DNA of 64,000 nucleotides from Amyelois transitella (GCF_032362555.1 NC_083536.1:5270001-5334000); one strand, 5' to 3'; numbered from the stretch's first letter, positions 11,701 through 22,045 are shown. Program-made: numbers and translations. The notes: generated by a model not told the origin, from the letters alone.

Positions 11701-12659
11701 CTATTGTAACTTTATTTGTTGACGATTTCTTTATTTTTTCAAATGATATTTCTGAGACAAAAAATTTGAAGCAAATGTTAGCTAGTCAGTTTAAAATTAA
11801 AGACTTAGGAGAAATAAAAAAGTGTCTCGGAGTTAATGTAAATGTTAATAAATCTGAGCAAACAGTGACCTTAAGTCAAAGAGATTATATTGATCAGCTG
11901 TTGCATAAGTTTAATATGAGTCAAAGCAAACCTGTCAGGACACCAATGGAGCTCAAGTTAAATTTATCTAAGAATGAACATTGTATAGATAATTTTCCAT
12001 ATCAGCAAATCATAGGAAGTTTAATGTATTTGGCTGTATTGACGAGACCTGATATTGTATTTGCAGTGGCCTTTTTAAGTCAATTTAATAACTGTTTTTC
12101 CAAAGAGCATTGTGCCTATGTAAAGCGATTATTGAGATATTTAAAATATACTAGAAGTTATGGTCTGAAGTATTCAGCTGAAGGAAGCTCAATATTAGAA
12201 GGTTTTGTAGATTCTGATTGGGGTGGGAACGAAATTGATAGGAGATCATACACTGGAATTTGTTTTACTTTATCGGGCTGTGTTATATCATGGGAAACAA
12301 AAAAACAGAAAACTGTTGCGCTGTCTAGTAGTGAAGCAGAATATATGGCAATCACAGAAGCTTGCAAAGAAGCAGTTTACTTAAGAAATTTGTTATATGA
12401 AATTACACAAAAATATTATACTATTGATATTTTTAATGACAACCAGAGTGCACAAAAGTTGACTGTTAATCCAGTTTTCCACAAAAGAACCAAACACATA
12501 GATATTAGATATCATTTTTGTAGAGAATGTGTAGCAAATAATATTGTGAATGTTAAGTATTTACCAACGGCTGAAATGCCTGCAGATTTGTTCACCAAAA
12601 GTTTATGTTCTGTTAAACATTATAAATTTTTAGATAAGTTAGGGGTACAAATTGTTTGA
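8724..12659 (+). CDS. Copia-1 Gag-Pol polyprotein
   Basis: One frame of about 1,311 codons holds all copia functions. The start at 8724 (MSANYLVNVPKL) is chosen because it aligns with MSTNYLASVPKL of Copia-2. Order: gag domain; CCHC zinc knuckle CYRCKQIGHYKNQC near residue 223; protease WYIDSGAS near 273; integrase HHCC zinc-binding segment near 403, then catalytic D (VHTDICG, about 464), D (RSDNG, about 529) and E (QNGLCERFN, about 565); reverse transcriptase with FVDDF near 997 (the family usually has YVDD); RNase H with VDSDW and SSSEAEY. It packages its RNA, copies it and integrates the DNA. No stops or frameshifts are seen. Confidence 0.95.
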   Translation: MSANYLVNVPKLTGRDNYSEWCFAAENFLILEGMKHCIKPELNQEIKTADDEKTRAKLIMTIDPSLYVHVKNVSSSKELWEKLKQLFDDSGFSRRISLLRNLISIRRENCSSMTSYVTQIIDTAQKLSGTGFEINDLWTGSLLLAGLPDRFAPMIMAIEHSGIPITADSIKTKLLDMDLASHDESEVSGAFAIQSKKKNNTNLYKARKNNVGSTDMSNVKQIKCYRCKQIGHYKNQCKNENNSSNQKNKERMQSNAFSAVFLSGNFNKDEWYIDSGASVHLTANESWVMNAQYEQNREIIVANSEKVSILCSGDVKITTTTENHDYDIEVRNVLCVPSLTTNLLSVSQLIKNGNNISFNESGCSVYNKNNNLVATAALVNGVYKVNLLKQVSLAASVVSGVTWHRRLGHVNKDYLNQMKNAVQGMSLDEKVDISKSSCSTCCEGKQSRLPFKSTGQRSSNILDIVHTDICGPMENMSIGGSRYFLLFVDDHSRMTFVYFLKHKNEALKYFKIFKAQVENETKRTIKVLRSDNGLEFCSKEFEDYLNSFGMKHQKTNPYTPQQNGLCERFNRTIVEKARCLLFDAVLGKEFWAEATNTAVYLQNRIVAAALNNRTPYELWTGSKPDISHIRIFGSTVMVHVAKEKRKKWDKKSSKCILIGYPDNIKGYRVYNPETKTVTTSRDVIIIEKESNPEHLIEVQVQNVDSVGDRDKSDDPESRASQSSPEQHKSMSTSTQNDSESFLNSLQSDDETYIPSDYEDADSTLEEVQENSKQSRSTRTRKAPERFGFSNLCVDSETYDDAAGLSVHDALNGPEREQWQSAMQEELQCFKDNDAWELSEAPKDGRIVKCKWVLRKKYDIENKVRFRARLVAKGFSQIEGVDFTETFSPVVRHTTLRLLFALSVKLGLSTTHLDVTTAFLNGTLEESIYMQIPKGFSEKCKNGQVLKLKKAIYGLKQSSRAWNKKVDECLLNMNYTQSKIEPCMYTKMQDQLKTIVTLFVDDFFIFSNDISETKNLKQMLASQFKIKDLGEIKKCLGVNVNVNKSEQTVTLSQRDYIDQLLHKFNMSQSKPVRTPMELKLNLSKNEHCIDNFPYQQIIGSLMYLAVLTRPDIVFAVAFLSQFNNCFSKEHCAYVKRLLRYLKYTRSYGLKYSAEGSSILEGFVDSDWGGNEIDRRSYTGICFTLSGCVISWETKKQKTVALSSSEAEYMAITEACKEAVYLRNLLYEITQKYYTIDIFNDNQSAQKLTVNPVFHKRTKHIDIRYHFCRECVANNIVNVKYLPTAEMPADLFTKSLCSVKHYKFLDKLGVQIV

Positions 12660-12695
12660 ATTTTTATTTTGGTAAATTATTAGATATAGTGGTGG

Positions 12696-12813
12696 TGATG
12701 TAATGTCAATATCTAATAATTTAAATTGAGTGCTGCCATCTATGTATAACTTTGGTTTACAATAAAAAATTTAGTCGTTCTACTACCTTCAATAGAAACG
12801 TTGTTTTATTATA
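12696..12813 (+). repeat. Copia-1 3' LTR
   Basis: This is the direct repeat of 8458-8575, preceded by the polypurine tract AGTGGTGG and followed by the GGAGT duplication. It is identical to the 5' LTR by eye. Confidence 0.93.
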
Positions 12814-13377
12814 GGAGTGTCAGACTTTAACTGACTAAAACCCACCTCGTTCCTTCAGTTGCCGTTTGCGTTCCGGGGCCACGGCATCTCGTTAGAACTT
12901 TCCCGCAGCCCCGGCTCAGTTTATCCCGTTTCCCCCCCTTGGGGGTTGACATTTCAAAAATCCCTTCTTAGTGCTCACTTATGTTACTAAAGGAACCTCT
13001 GTTCCAAATCTCAGACTCCTATACCGAGCGGTTTCGGCTGTGCGTTAATAAATCAGTCACTCAATCGCACCCCCTAAATCACGATTGGAGGGTAGTTTGA
13101 AAAAACTTATAATGTCAAACATATTTACTTGCCTATGTAAGTGTTCATGCCAAGTTTCAAGTTTATAAACCCAAGGAATAAGATTTTTCATAGAAACGTT
13201 TTTACCCCTTTTCCCCCCCTTGGGGGTTGAATTTCCAAAAATCCTTTCTTAGTGCTCCCCTACATATCCCAAGGTACCGACATTCCAAATTTCAGCTGTC
13301 TACGACCAGTAGTTTCGACTGTGCGTTGTCTGTCAGTCAGTCACTCAGTAACGGAAGAGTTTTATATATATAGAAGA

Positions 13378-13435
13378 TGTACAGACAAAGTTCAGTTACA
13401 GTTTTATTATATGTATGGATGGATGGATGTATGGA
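13378..13435 (-). mobile_element. Helitron Hel-A copy X, 5'-terminal part
   Basis: This continues copy X across the outer Hel-C insertion (T13378 joins A486). It ends at the minus-strand 5' terminus at 13435, with a TCCATACATCCATCC repeat that is longer than in other copies. It is itself inserted in copy Y, after A and before T at 13435/13436. Confidence 0.65.
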
Positions 13436-13814
13436 TTAAAAATTTTGCCAGCGGCTACAATTGTGTTATGTCTTAAATTCTCATGAGGCGCCATCTCGTA
13501 TCGGGTGGGCAAAAAATAAATATCTAAACCACGGGAACTAAATAAATAAACAAAGCATAATTAATTTAATCAATTAAATGCTATTTTTTAAATCAAAATA
13601 AATATGATAATTAATTATTTATAGCTTTTTATATCGATTCAAAAATGACGGAGTTCCATACAAACTTGCACCCCCTATTTCATCCCCTTGGAATAGAATT
13701 TCAGGATAAAAAGTAGCCTATATTCTAATCCAGGTTACTAACTATATCTGTGCCGAATTTCGTTCAGATCCGTTCGGTAGATTTTGCGTGATGCGCGTAC
13801 AAACATACAGACAG

Positions 13815-13845
<31 letters not shown>

Positions 13846-13971
13846 AAAATTCAAAAAAAATTGTTTTGGCTTCTATTGACCCTAAAAAGACCCCTTACAA
13901 TATTTTTTCTTAAATATCTTCAATGTACAGACAATGTTCAGTTACAGTTTTATTATATGTATGGATATGGA
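13436..13971 (-). mobile_element. Helitron Hel-A 5' module, copy Y
   Basis: This is a 536-bp 5' module of Hel-A. Reading on the minus strand, it runs from TCCATATCCATACAT at 13971 to ...GGCAAAATTTTTAA at 13436. There copy X starts. The rest of copy Y would lie left of the window. It contains the (CAGA)n run at about 13808-13846. It is non-coding. Confidence 0.65.
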
Positions 13972-13993
13972 TTTTAATTATTTATACCTTGAA

Positions 13994-14326
13994 AGTTATA
14001 TTGCATTAAGTAGACAGAGGGCAGCGTGTTACGTAGACTAAGGTAATATGCTGACGCATCACCAACTTTGCACACGGACTAGATCACGTCACCACGGATT
14101 GCGACATTCAACATTCGATACAACTGAAGTAAACGCTGACAGGGCAGCACGCGGCTGGATACGTGACTTGATGAAACGGCAAGACTTCGGGCCCCCGATA
14201 CTTCACTTCGTTCCTAGCATCGGTCGAACCTAGATTAAGTTTGTAATTTGTAATTTCTTTAATTTTAATAAAGTTTTGTATTAAACTTTGATTTGTTTTA
14301 AGACCTCCGATTGCGGCCTACGTAAT
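13994..14326 (+). repeat. Gypsy-like 5' LTR and primer-binding site
   Basis: It starts AGTTATATTGC, a common errantivirus LTR start, and ends before TGGCGCAGTCGGTAGGA (14327-14343), a primer-binding site of the type used by gypsy, 17.6 and 297. An AATAAAG signal lies near 14267. With no 3' LTR in the window, the left boundary is approximate. Confidence 0.6.
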
Positions 14327-14672
14327 TGGCGCAGTCGGTAGGATTTTCGAATCAGTGCGCGATCGGTTTACTGTCTCCAAAAATCGGTGCTCCCAATCGC
14401 CACTGGTTGAGCTCTCAGGCTTTTTCGAAAACTCCGAAACGAACTTCGAGGACTACGCCGCCGGAGAAGCGACCACCAGGTATCCAGACATTGATACGTA
14501 ACGAGTCGACATGATATTGTAAGTAAGCTAGAAATCTATCTTGTGCTACTTTCCTATATTTCCTAAGTTCTAGTTATATTCACACATTTTTTACCCTAGG
14601 TCTAGTTCTCAGGGACCGCCCAATAGGCAATCTCGCAGGGCGCTCTCGTTAGATAATCGTAGAAACTAAAGT

Positions 14673-15938
14673 ATGGAACAACAGGCACAACAAGCCTATC
14701 AGGCTCAGCGCGAAGTATTAAACCCGGACATTATATTTAAGGCCTTACGGCTTGTCCCGGATTTTGATGGAAACCCTAACATTTTAACACGATTTATTCG
14801 TATATGTGATCAATTAGTTGCAACCTATGTGAGGTCTGAGCCAGGGTCTGAGTTAAATAATTTGTCTGTAATAAATGGTATTCTCAATAAAGTGGCAGGT
14901 AATGCCGCAAGAATCATCAACTCAAATGGCATACCTGATAATTGGAACGGCATAAGAACTGTGTTAATTAATAATTTTTGTGATCAAAGGGATAAAATAG
15001 CCCTCTATAATGACCTAGCTTTACAATCTCAAAGGCAAAGTACTCCCCAGGAATTTTATGAACGGTGTCAATCGCTTTTAGTATTATAATGTCTTATGTG
15101 ACAGTGCATGAGACCGTATACACCACTATTGAAGTCAAACGCACCCTTTATAAGAAACTTACTATGCAGGTGTTTGTGCGTGGCCTTAGAGAACTCCTAG
15201 GGTCCCGAATTAGGTGTATGCGACCTGATACAATTGAGAAAGCGCTAGAATATGTGCAGGAGGAAATAAATGTGATGTACTTGCAACAACGTAATAATAA
15301 CGCTTTGCCTAAAGGTTTTCAACCCTTATTTATGCCTAAAAAAAATTATAATATGCCACCTGCACATACCTCTAACTTTTCTACACCTAAACCATTTACT
15401 TTTCCAGCTTTTGGTCAACATAGTAATAATTTTCAACGTAATATACAACCGCCAGTACAACCCCATTTTAGGCCTAACCCCCAGGGTAACCAACCTCCTT
15501 TCCGCATGCAAACGCGCACCCAGCAAATGTTCCGCGCACTACCGGCTACCCCCGCGAAATGTACCTAATAGTAATACGGGCCCACGCCCTATGAGTGGTG
15601 TGAGTCACTTCGTCCCGCGACATTTACTTCTAACCGGTCACGATTGGACTAAATTTGGAAATCCACCCCCCACAAATTATTTTAAATCGTGCGACGTTAA
15701 TATAAATGACTGTGAGATATATGACTATTACGATAACTCCTACGACTACTATACACCCGATTATTACGATTACGATACGACCTACAACGATTACTCTAAC
15801 TACTATGAAACTGAACCACAGCCAGACTTGTCTTATGAGTTGCCGGTATTGACAGAGCCTTCAGAGCCTCAGCCAGGCCCTAGCTCAAGTTATCACGAGG
15901 ATTTTTGGGAGGATGCAATTATAAAAAAGCCAAAATAG
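14673..15938 (+). pseudogene. Gypsy-like gag, frameshifted
   Basis: The Gag capsid precursor starts at 14673 (MEQQAQQAYQ), the first ATG after the leader. The frame breaks near 15080 and again near 15560. The last part, containing PMSGVSH and a Tyr/Asp-rich stretch, ends at 15936-15938. No CCHC knuckle is visible, as in errantiviral gags. The protein would assemble the particle shell. Two breaks mean it cannot be made as one chain. Confidence 0.8.
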
Positions 15939-18450
15939 AAATTAACCTTCAAACACAGCGATGCCTACCTTATATTCACATAGAGAACCTCCCTTTGAAT
16001 CTTTTAATCGATACAGGGGCTAACATATCACTTTTAAACTCCGAAGCTATTCAAAAATACTATCCCCATGTATCATTAACATACGAACCTTTTGGGATAC
16101 ATAATATTCAAGGTTCTGTAAGAAACGAACATTCAATCTTAATACCTAGTTTTAATAAGTTGAAAACCCCTGAAGATGTAAAATTTTATGTGTATAAATT
16201 TCATGATCACTTTGATGGGTTGGTAGGGTTAGACACCCTCACCCAATGGAAGGCTCGAATAGATCTTAAAGAGCAAATATTATGTACAAAAAATGCTAGC
16301 AACCCCATCAAATGATTGAATTCCCGTAACGTAAATCTTTATGAAGGTATAATTCCCGCTAACACTAGAAAATTAATTCGTATGCCTCTTAACACCACTG
16401 ACGGTGACGTCATAGTAGAGGAGCAACTTATATGTAATTGCATCATCCATGAATGCCTTACTACAGTCAAAAATAATCGTGGTTTAGTGGAGGTTGAAAA
16501 CCCTACTCATAATGACATCGTCTTTTCATTAGATAACCCCGTGCAAGCCTCTCTATTTAACGTTGAGGGCGTTTACACAAGCCCGCCTAGCCCGCGAGTG
16601 CAGGAAGTATTGTCAAAATTACGCACTGACCATCTTAATGAGGAGGAAAAGGCTAACTTATTATCTCTTTGTGCCCAATATGCAAGAGAAATATGGCGAG
16701 AAGTTAACTTTTACTAATAAAATAAAATATTTCATTAGAACCACAGATGAAATCCCTATTTACACTAAAAGTTATAGATACCCTTTTGTGCACCGGCAAG
16801 AAGTAAGTGATCAGATAACTAAGATGCTGGAGCAAGGCATCATCAAGCTTTCAGACTCAGCATGGAGCTCGCCTATTTGGGTAGTCCCAAAGAAAGCCGA
16901 TGCTTCCGGTAAAAAGAAATGGTGTCTCGTGGTTGACTTTCGTAAATTGAATGAGAAGACTATAGACGACAAATACCCTATCCTCAATATTTCAGATGTC
17001 CTTGGTAAGCTTGGGAAATGCCAATATTTCACCACTCTGGATTTGGCATCAGGATTTTACCAGGTAGAAATGGATCCAGAAGATATACCTAAGACCGCTT
17101 TTAACGTCGAATACGGACACTTTGAATTTCTTCGTATGCCCATGGGACTGAAGAATTCCCCTTCCACTTTTCAGCGGGTAATGGACAATGTCCTCCGCGG
17201 CCTCCAGAACGTTATCTGCTTAGTCTATTTGGATGATATCGTAGTCTTTAGTAATTCCCTTCAGGAGCACATAACAAATCTAGAGAAAGTTTTCCAGAGG
17301 CTGCCAGAGTCCAATTTTAAGATAAAGATGGATAAGTCCGAATTTCTCAAACTAAAAACCGAATATCTTGGACATATAATCAGTGGTGAAGGAATTAAGC
17401 CTAACCCTGATAAAATAGCGGCCATCCAAAAGTACCCCTTTCCCAGGACTCCGAAGGAGATAAAGCAATTTCTGGGCCTCTTAGGCTATTATCGCAAATT
17501 CATTCCCGACTTCGCATGTATTACGAAACCACTCACTAAATGTTTAAAAAAGGGTTGTAAAATCACACTAGACACCGAATATACTAACTGCTTTGAAAAA
17601 TGTAAGACATTACTGACAAATGACCCTGTAATTAGATACCCAGACTTTACTAAGGAATTTATTTTAACTACGGATGCTTCGAATGTAGCTATAGGAGCTG
17701 TCCTCTCTCAAGGACCCATAGGTTCTGATAAACCTATCTTATGCATCTCGTACTCTAAACGAAAGTGAGATGAATTACAGCACCATTGAAAAGGAGCTCC
17801 TGGCAATTGTTTGGGCCACAAAATATTTCAGGCCGTATCTTTTTGGGCGCAAATTCAAAATTTACACGGATCATAAACCACTGCAGTTGATTATGAACTT
17901 AAAAGAGCCTAACTCCAGATTAACTCGTTGGCGCCTCAAGCTCAGCGAATATGACTATTCGGTTATATATAAAAAGGGCAAATATAACACCAATGCAGAT
18001 GCCCTCTCTACTTCTTTAGATAATTCATCTACCGTAACTGCACATACGAGCCAAGAACATCCTATACTCGAAGTACCCATTACAGATGAGCCTCTTAATA
18101 AATTCAATAGGCAGCTTTGTCTTACTATCGTAGGTGACATTAAACGGAAACCGACTGTTACTAAACCATTTGACACCCACACTCGGACATTCGTACAACT
18201 TTCTGAATGTAACATAGAAAAAGATCTTGTTAACGCAATAAAAGGAATACGTAAATCCTAAAGTAAAAACAGCTTTATTAATAACTCCTTCCCTTGGTAT
18301 GTACGCTATTGTGCCGATATTACAAGATAAGTTTAAAAGCTCTTCCATGAATCTAGTAATGCCCAAAAGAGAAATAATGTTAAGGACTATCTCCACCAAC
18401 AGGAACTAATTAAACACTACCACGAAGGTAAAACGAACCATCGTGGGATA
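15905..18450 (+). pseudogene. Gypsy-like pol (protease, RT, RNase H, start of integrase)
   Basis: Protease motif LLIDTGANISLL lies at about 16000-16040. The RT core is at about 16740-17400, with [32 protein letters not shown] and YLDDIVVFS. RNase H is at about 17665-18000, with TTDAS, EKELLAIVWA and YTDHKPL. The HHCC integrase zinc finger begins (HYHEGKTNHRG) near 18415 and is then cut off. Breaks: an in-frame TGA at 16313-16315, a frameshift near 16690 and another near 17745. Once a replicase of an LTR element, it is now dead. Confidence 0.9.
15923..15929 (+). promoter_or_regulatory. Slippery heptamer for -1 gag-pol frameshifting
   Basis: A AAA AAG lies in exact X XXY YYZ register with the gag frame, four codons before the gag stop. 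It slips into the frame that encodes the protease. The position, register and overlap all fit programmed -1 frameshifting. Confidence 0.7.
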
Positions 18451-18546
18451 AATGAGTGTTACTTATCTTTATTATTTTTATTAGTCGCGCGCGCGCAGCC
18501 TCCAGTGCCGTGCGTGTTATCGGATGCGAAATTACGTGTCGTAAAA

Positions 18547-19751
18547 ATGTCGTGTACAGTGAAATGTGTTAGCTGTAACATTGTCATTGATGAGCTATTA
18601 GCATATCTCAGAGCGAAGTTATCCAGTGTCGATGAAGAGACTCTGGTCAGAATTTGTACAGCAACGTTCTCCAGCGAGGACATTCAAAAGTCCCACCGTT
18701 TGCTGTTTGAATCTGTGCCATCAGATGTGCGTAAAATTATTCGGAAAGGAAAAGGAAAAGAAGATCGACTGGTTTATGATATGTTGCACTTTTTAAAAGT
18801 GACCGAACCAGATGCCTTGCCGATCTTTGTAGCCCGGAACCTGGAGGAGTTACCGCCAATAACCCTTGACCACTTGGATGTCTCTAAGTTTTTAAAAGTC
18901 ATAGCAGTTTTACAAGCGGATATTAAGCAAATACAGACTTCGTATGTGACCGTTGAGCAGCTTGAATGCGTGAAAAAAGATTGTCTTAGCTACAAAACTG
19001 TATCGCCGCCTTTCTCAGCTGCTAAAGTAAACATGAAGAGAGGTGCATATCGTGACAGTGGACCGGAAGGTTTGTCTCTTTTTGATGAACCGTGTGTTAT
19101 CAATGACAATAATAATCGCAGCTGCTCAAATGATTATTGTTTGCATTATAGAAGCATCAATAAAGATCAATCAGACGGTAGGAGCCGTGTATCGCTTGAT
19201 ACAAAATTAACAACGCCTTCAAAACCGTTATCTGAGCGCGCTCCGACCGATGAGGCGAACGATGATTCACACTCGCAGCGTAGTATTATCGACCTACCTC
19301 AGCTGACAACCGATCCGCTGACTGGCGGCGGGGCGGCGTGTTGCCAACTACTAATGAGACATACGCTCAGGCATCAATGAAGTCGAACAATGAGTGGTCT
19401 GTTGTCCGGAAAAAGAAAACTAGATCGAAAAACCGTGTTGAAGGCAAGTCGTAGTTGAAACTGGCGAAATGTTTAGAGCGGCGGTACGAAAGGTTCCCGT
19501 CTTTATAACGTTGGCAATCTGATATAGAAAAGTACATTCTTAAGATGACACAGGAGACTGTTCAACTGGAAAAGATTGAAATTAGGCGACGATGTGACAA
19601 CAAAGCATATAAATTTTTCGTACCTTGTAACAAACTAACGTTATTCCTTGATGAGAAGATATGGCCCGAAGGAATAATTTTTCGTTGTTTCAAAAATTTT
19701 AAACTGAAGCGTTATGTAACTTCTGATGAAAAAGGCGGCCCATCAAAATAA
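18547..19751 (+). pseudogene. LINE C ORF1 protein, broken
   Basis: The start MSCTVKCVSCN at 18547 has a Cys pair (CVSC) and a helical N-terminal domain of the kind found before CR1/Jockey ORF2. The first frame stops at 19378-19380. The C-terminal part, with LDEKIWPEGIIFRCF, is in a separate frame at 19545-19751. Between them (19381-19544) lie frame breaks. The role is presumably RNA binding in the LINE particle. I do not recognise a named domain beyond the Cys-rich start. Confidence 0.65.
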
Positions 19752-19756
19752 TTGAT

Positions 19757-20490
19757 ATGGATACATACTGGTTTGTTACATTCAACTGTAAGAATGTGAA
19801 ACGTTCGTTGGATAGTATTCGTGATCTTTGTAAGTCACAACAAATTGTAGCTTTACAAGAAACGTGGTTATTCACTGAGGAATTGCTATTTTTGAATACA
19901 ATAAATAGCGACTTCAGCTACACTGGAGTATCTGCAATGGACACATCGTAAGGCCCGCTCCGGGGTCGACCCTACGGCGGGGTGGCTCTCCTGTGGGATC
20001 GCAAAGTGTCGATAATGTGGTCGTTGTGCAGTGTAATAATCCGCATATATGTGCTATAAAAGTAGTGATAAACGAAAGGTCATTCCTTGTGTTCAGTGTC
20101 TATATGCCTACGAACGAGTTGGTAAACTTAGCTGACTTCATGGATATTTTAAGTTCGGTAAGTGCTATAATAGACAGCTGTAGCGTAGACTGTGCTTACA
20201 TATTATGTGATTATAATGCCCATCCACATGAACAGCTTTATCATGAATTAATAAACTTTTCTACAGAACAGGAATTGTCTTGTGTGGACTTTGACATTCT
20301 TGGTATATCTTCTAATACATACACCTATGTCAGTGACATAAACGGTGCTAGGAGGTGGCTTGACCACTATATGGTGACGAAAGCAGCTTTAAAGTCTGTT
20401 CAAAATGTTTTTGTTATTTGTGACGTTTTTTGGTCGGATCATTACCCGCTCGTAATAGAATGCAATCTAGATGTCGTTTTACCTTTTAGA
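19757..20490 (+). pseudogene. LINE C ORF2 endonuclease (APE type), broken
   Basis: An apurinic-like endonuclease nicks target DNA for target-primed reverse transcription. Motifs in order: LQETWL near 19855, DYNAHP near 20211, WLDHYMVT near 20360 and SDHYPLVI near 20437. The frame stops at 19951 and resumes at 19993 after a GC-rich stretch that would link the two. RT and C-terminal parts are absent, cut at the Helitron. Confidence 0.8.
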
Positions 20491-20505
20491 TGTTCTAATA
20501 TTTTA

Positions 20506-22041
20506 TCCATATCCATACATACGAGTATAATAAAACTGTAACTGAACATTGTCTGTACATTGAAGATATTTAAGAAAAAATATTGTAAGGGATCTTTTCA
20601 GGGTCAATAGAAGCCAAAACAATTTTTTTTGAATTTTTGTCTGTCTGTCTGTCTGTCCGTCTGTCTGTCTGTATGTTTGTACGCGCATCACGCAAAATCT
20701 ACCGAACGGATCTGAACGAAATTCGGCACAGATATAGTTAGTAACCTGGACTAGAATATAGGCTACTTTTTATCCTGCAATTCTATCCCAAGGGAATGAA
20801 ATAGGGGGTGCAAGTTTGTATGGAACTTCGTCATTTTTGAATCGATATAAAAAGCTATAAATAATTAATTATCATATTTATTATGATTGAAAAAATAGCA
20901 TTTTATTGATTAAATTAATTATGCTTTGTTTATTTATTTAGTTCCCGTGGTTTAGATATTTATTTTTTGCCCACCCGATACGAGATGGCGCCTCATGAGA
21001 ATTTAAGAAATAACACAATTGTAGCCGCTGGCAAAATTTTTAATTAATTATATAATTAAAACTTCTTTTATTCATTGATTTAGTTTCGCCAGCACTTACC
21101 GTTTCACCACATCTTTGAGAAGAATTTTTTTTTATGTAGGTAGTTTGACGCGCCCCGCATCGGCGACGGTTGCCATGCTCCTCAAGATTAGCAGGAATAA
21201 CACACATGTAGTAACGCCAGTACTTACCATTTCACCATTGATTTAGTTCCCGTGGTTTAGATATTTATTTTTTGACCATCCGATACGAGATGGCGCCACG
21301 AGAATTTAAGAAATAACGCGATTGTAGCCGCTGGCAAAATTAGATAGTACCGATGCTTGCAGCATCGGTACTTATTCGGTAGAGTTCCTTAATTCACTTT
21401 CGGCATCTGGACTGCCCGCGCATACAATTGCTCTAAAAGTAGACATTCCATTTTGTAATGGGACTGCCTTAAAGTGGTGTCGCTTCATAACATTATAATA
21501 GAAGCTAAAATTCTTACTGGTTGTGCAGCTGGTGAAATTGTTTTTATACCGCGCATTCCCCTCATTCCCAACAACTTTCCATTTCAAATTAAGCGTGTAC
21601 AGTTTCCAATGGCTATATGTTTCGCGATGACAATTAACAAATCGCAAGGTCAAACACTTGGAGCAGCCGGAGTCGACCTCAGGACGATTTGCTTCTCACA
21701 CGGACAGCTCTACGTCGCTTGCTCGCGGGTCACCAGCTGTGACAGTTAATTTGTGATTTGAATTTGTTTGTCTCCAATGGGCAAGACAGCAAATGTTGTA
21801 AACAAAGAGATAGGTACTTTAACTTTCGATTATTATAATTTCCTTTTTTTGTCTTTAGAATTTATTCGTTTTTTAACAGCTGCGCTTCCGAGCTTTGCTT
21901 TTGTAAGAAAAATAAACTATGTTCTATTCCAGGCATTATTCTTCCCGTGTACGTAAGTTTCATCAAAATCCATCCAATAGAATTTGCGTGATTGAATAGC
22001 ATCCTCAAACAAGCACTCACGTAGGTACATCAATTTTTTTG
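20506..22041 (+). mobile_element. Helitron Hel-A, left arm of an inverted pair
   Basis: The 5' end TCCATATCCATACAT follows A20505. The copy runs through the 5' module, the hairpin (about 21345-21369) and the helicase remnant (21474-21749), then stops at about 22041. It lacks the last roughly 285 bp, including the CTAG end. It then meets a minus-strand copy. Otherwise it is close to 32601-34327. Confidence 0.8.
21474..21749 (+). pseudogene. Helitron helicase C-terminal remnant (left arm)
   Basis: This is the same 91-codon PIF1-type end as at 6279-6554, with [10 protein letters not shown] and YVACSRVTS. No ATPase core is present. It is an element remnant, not a host helicase. Confidence 0.85.
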
Positions 22042-22045
22042 CATA

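Larger units (their letters stand above)
8458..12813 (+). mobile_element. Copia-1 LTR retrotransposon, apparently intact
   Basis: A complete Ty1/copia element of 4,356 bp has 118-bp LTRs at 8458-8575 and 12696-12813 with no differences that I can see. A GGAGT target duplication flanks it (8453-8457 and 12814-12818). Directly after the 5' LTR comes GGTTATGG, the usual copia primer-binding start for initiator tRNA-Met. AGTGGTGG directly before the 3' LTR is the polypurine tract. It is inserted in the outer Hel-C. Identical LTRs and an open frame indicate recent insertion. Confidence 0.95.
487..13377 (-). mobile_element. Outer Helitron Hel-C, minus strand, heavily interrupted
   Basis: The 3' end on the minus strand is CTAG at 487-490, preceded by a GC-rich stretch typical of Helitron 3' ends. 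The 5' end is TC at 13377-13376. The flanks are A486 and T13378, so the insertion site was A^T. The element proper is 487-1049, 7846-8457 and 12819-13377, about 1.7 kb, the same length as the two inner copies. It is split by the tandem Hel-C pair at 1050-7845 and by Copia-1 at 8458-12813. It is non-autonomous, with no Rep/helicase frame. Confidence 0.75.
13994..18450 (+). mobile_element. Gypsy/errantivirus-like LTR element, decayed and 3'-truncated
   Basis: The 5' LTR, primer-binding site, gag, protease, RT, RNase H and only the start of the integrase zinc finger (about 18405-18450) are present. No env-like frame or 3' LTR is found. After about 18450 the sequence changes to LINE C. Several frameshifts and stops show it is old. 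The order gag, PR, RT, RNase H, IN and the -1 slip site fit Metaviridae. Confidence 0.85.
18451..20505 (+). mobile_element. LINE C, 5' half (CR1/Jockey-like)
   Basis: This non-LTR retrotransposon fragment holds ORF1 and the endonuclease end of ORF2. It starts in the truncated Gypsy integrase near 18450 and ends where Hel-A begins at TC 20506. The RT half is missing here. A fragment of the same kind of LINE with part of the RT is at 57421-58579. Clade assignment is by resemblance only. Confidence 0.75.

Noticed and set aside
14048..14233. Small gene within the Gypsy-like LTR
   Set aside because: It lies wholly inside the LTR and shows no conserved motif.
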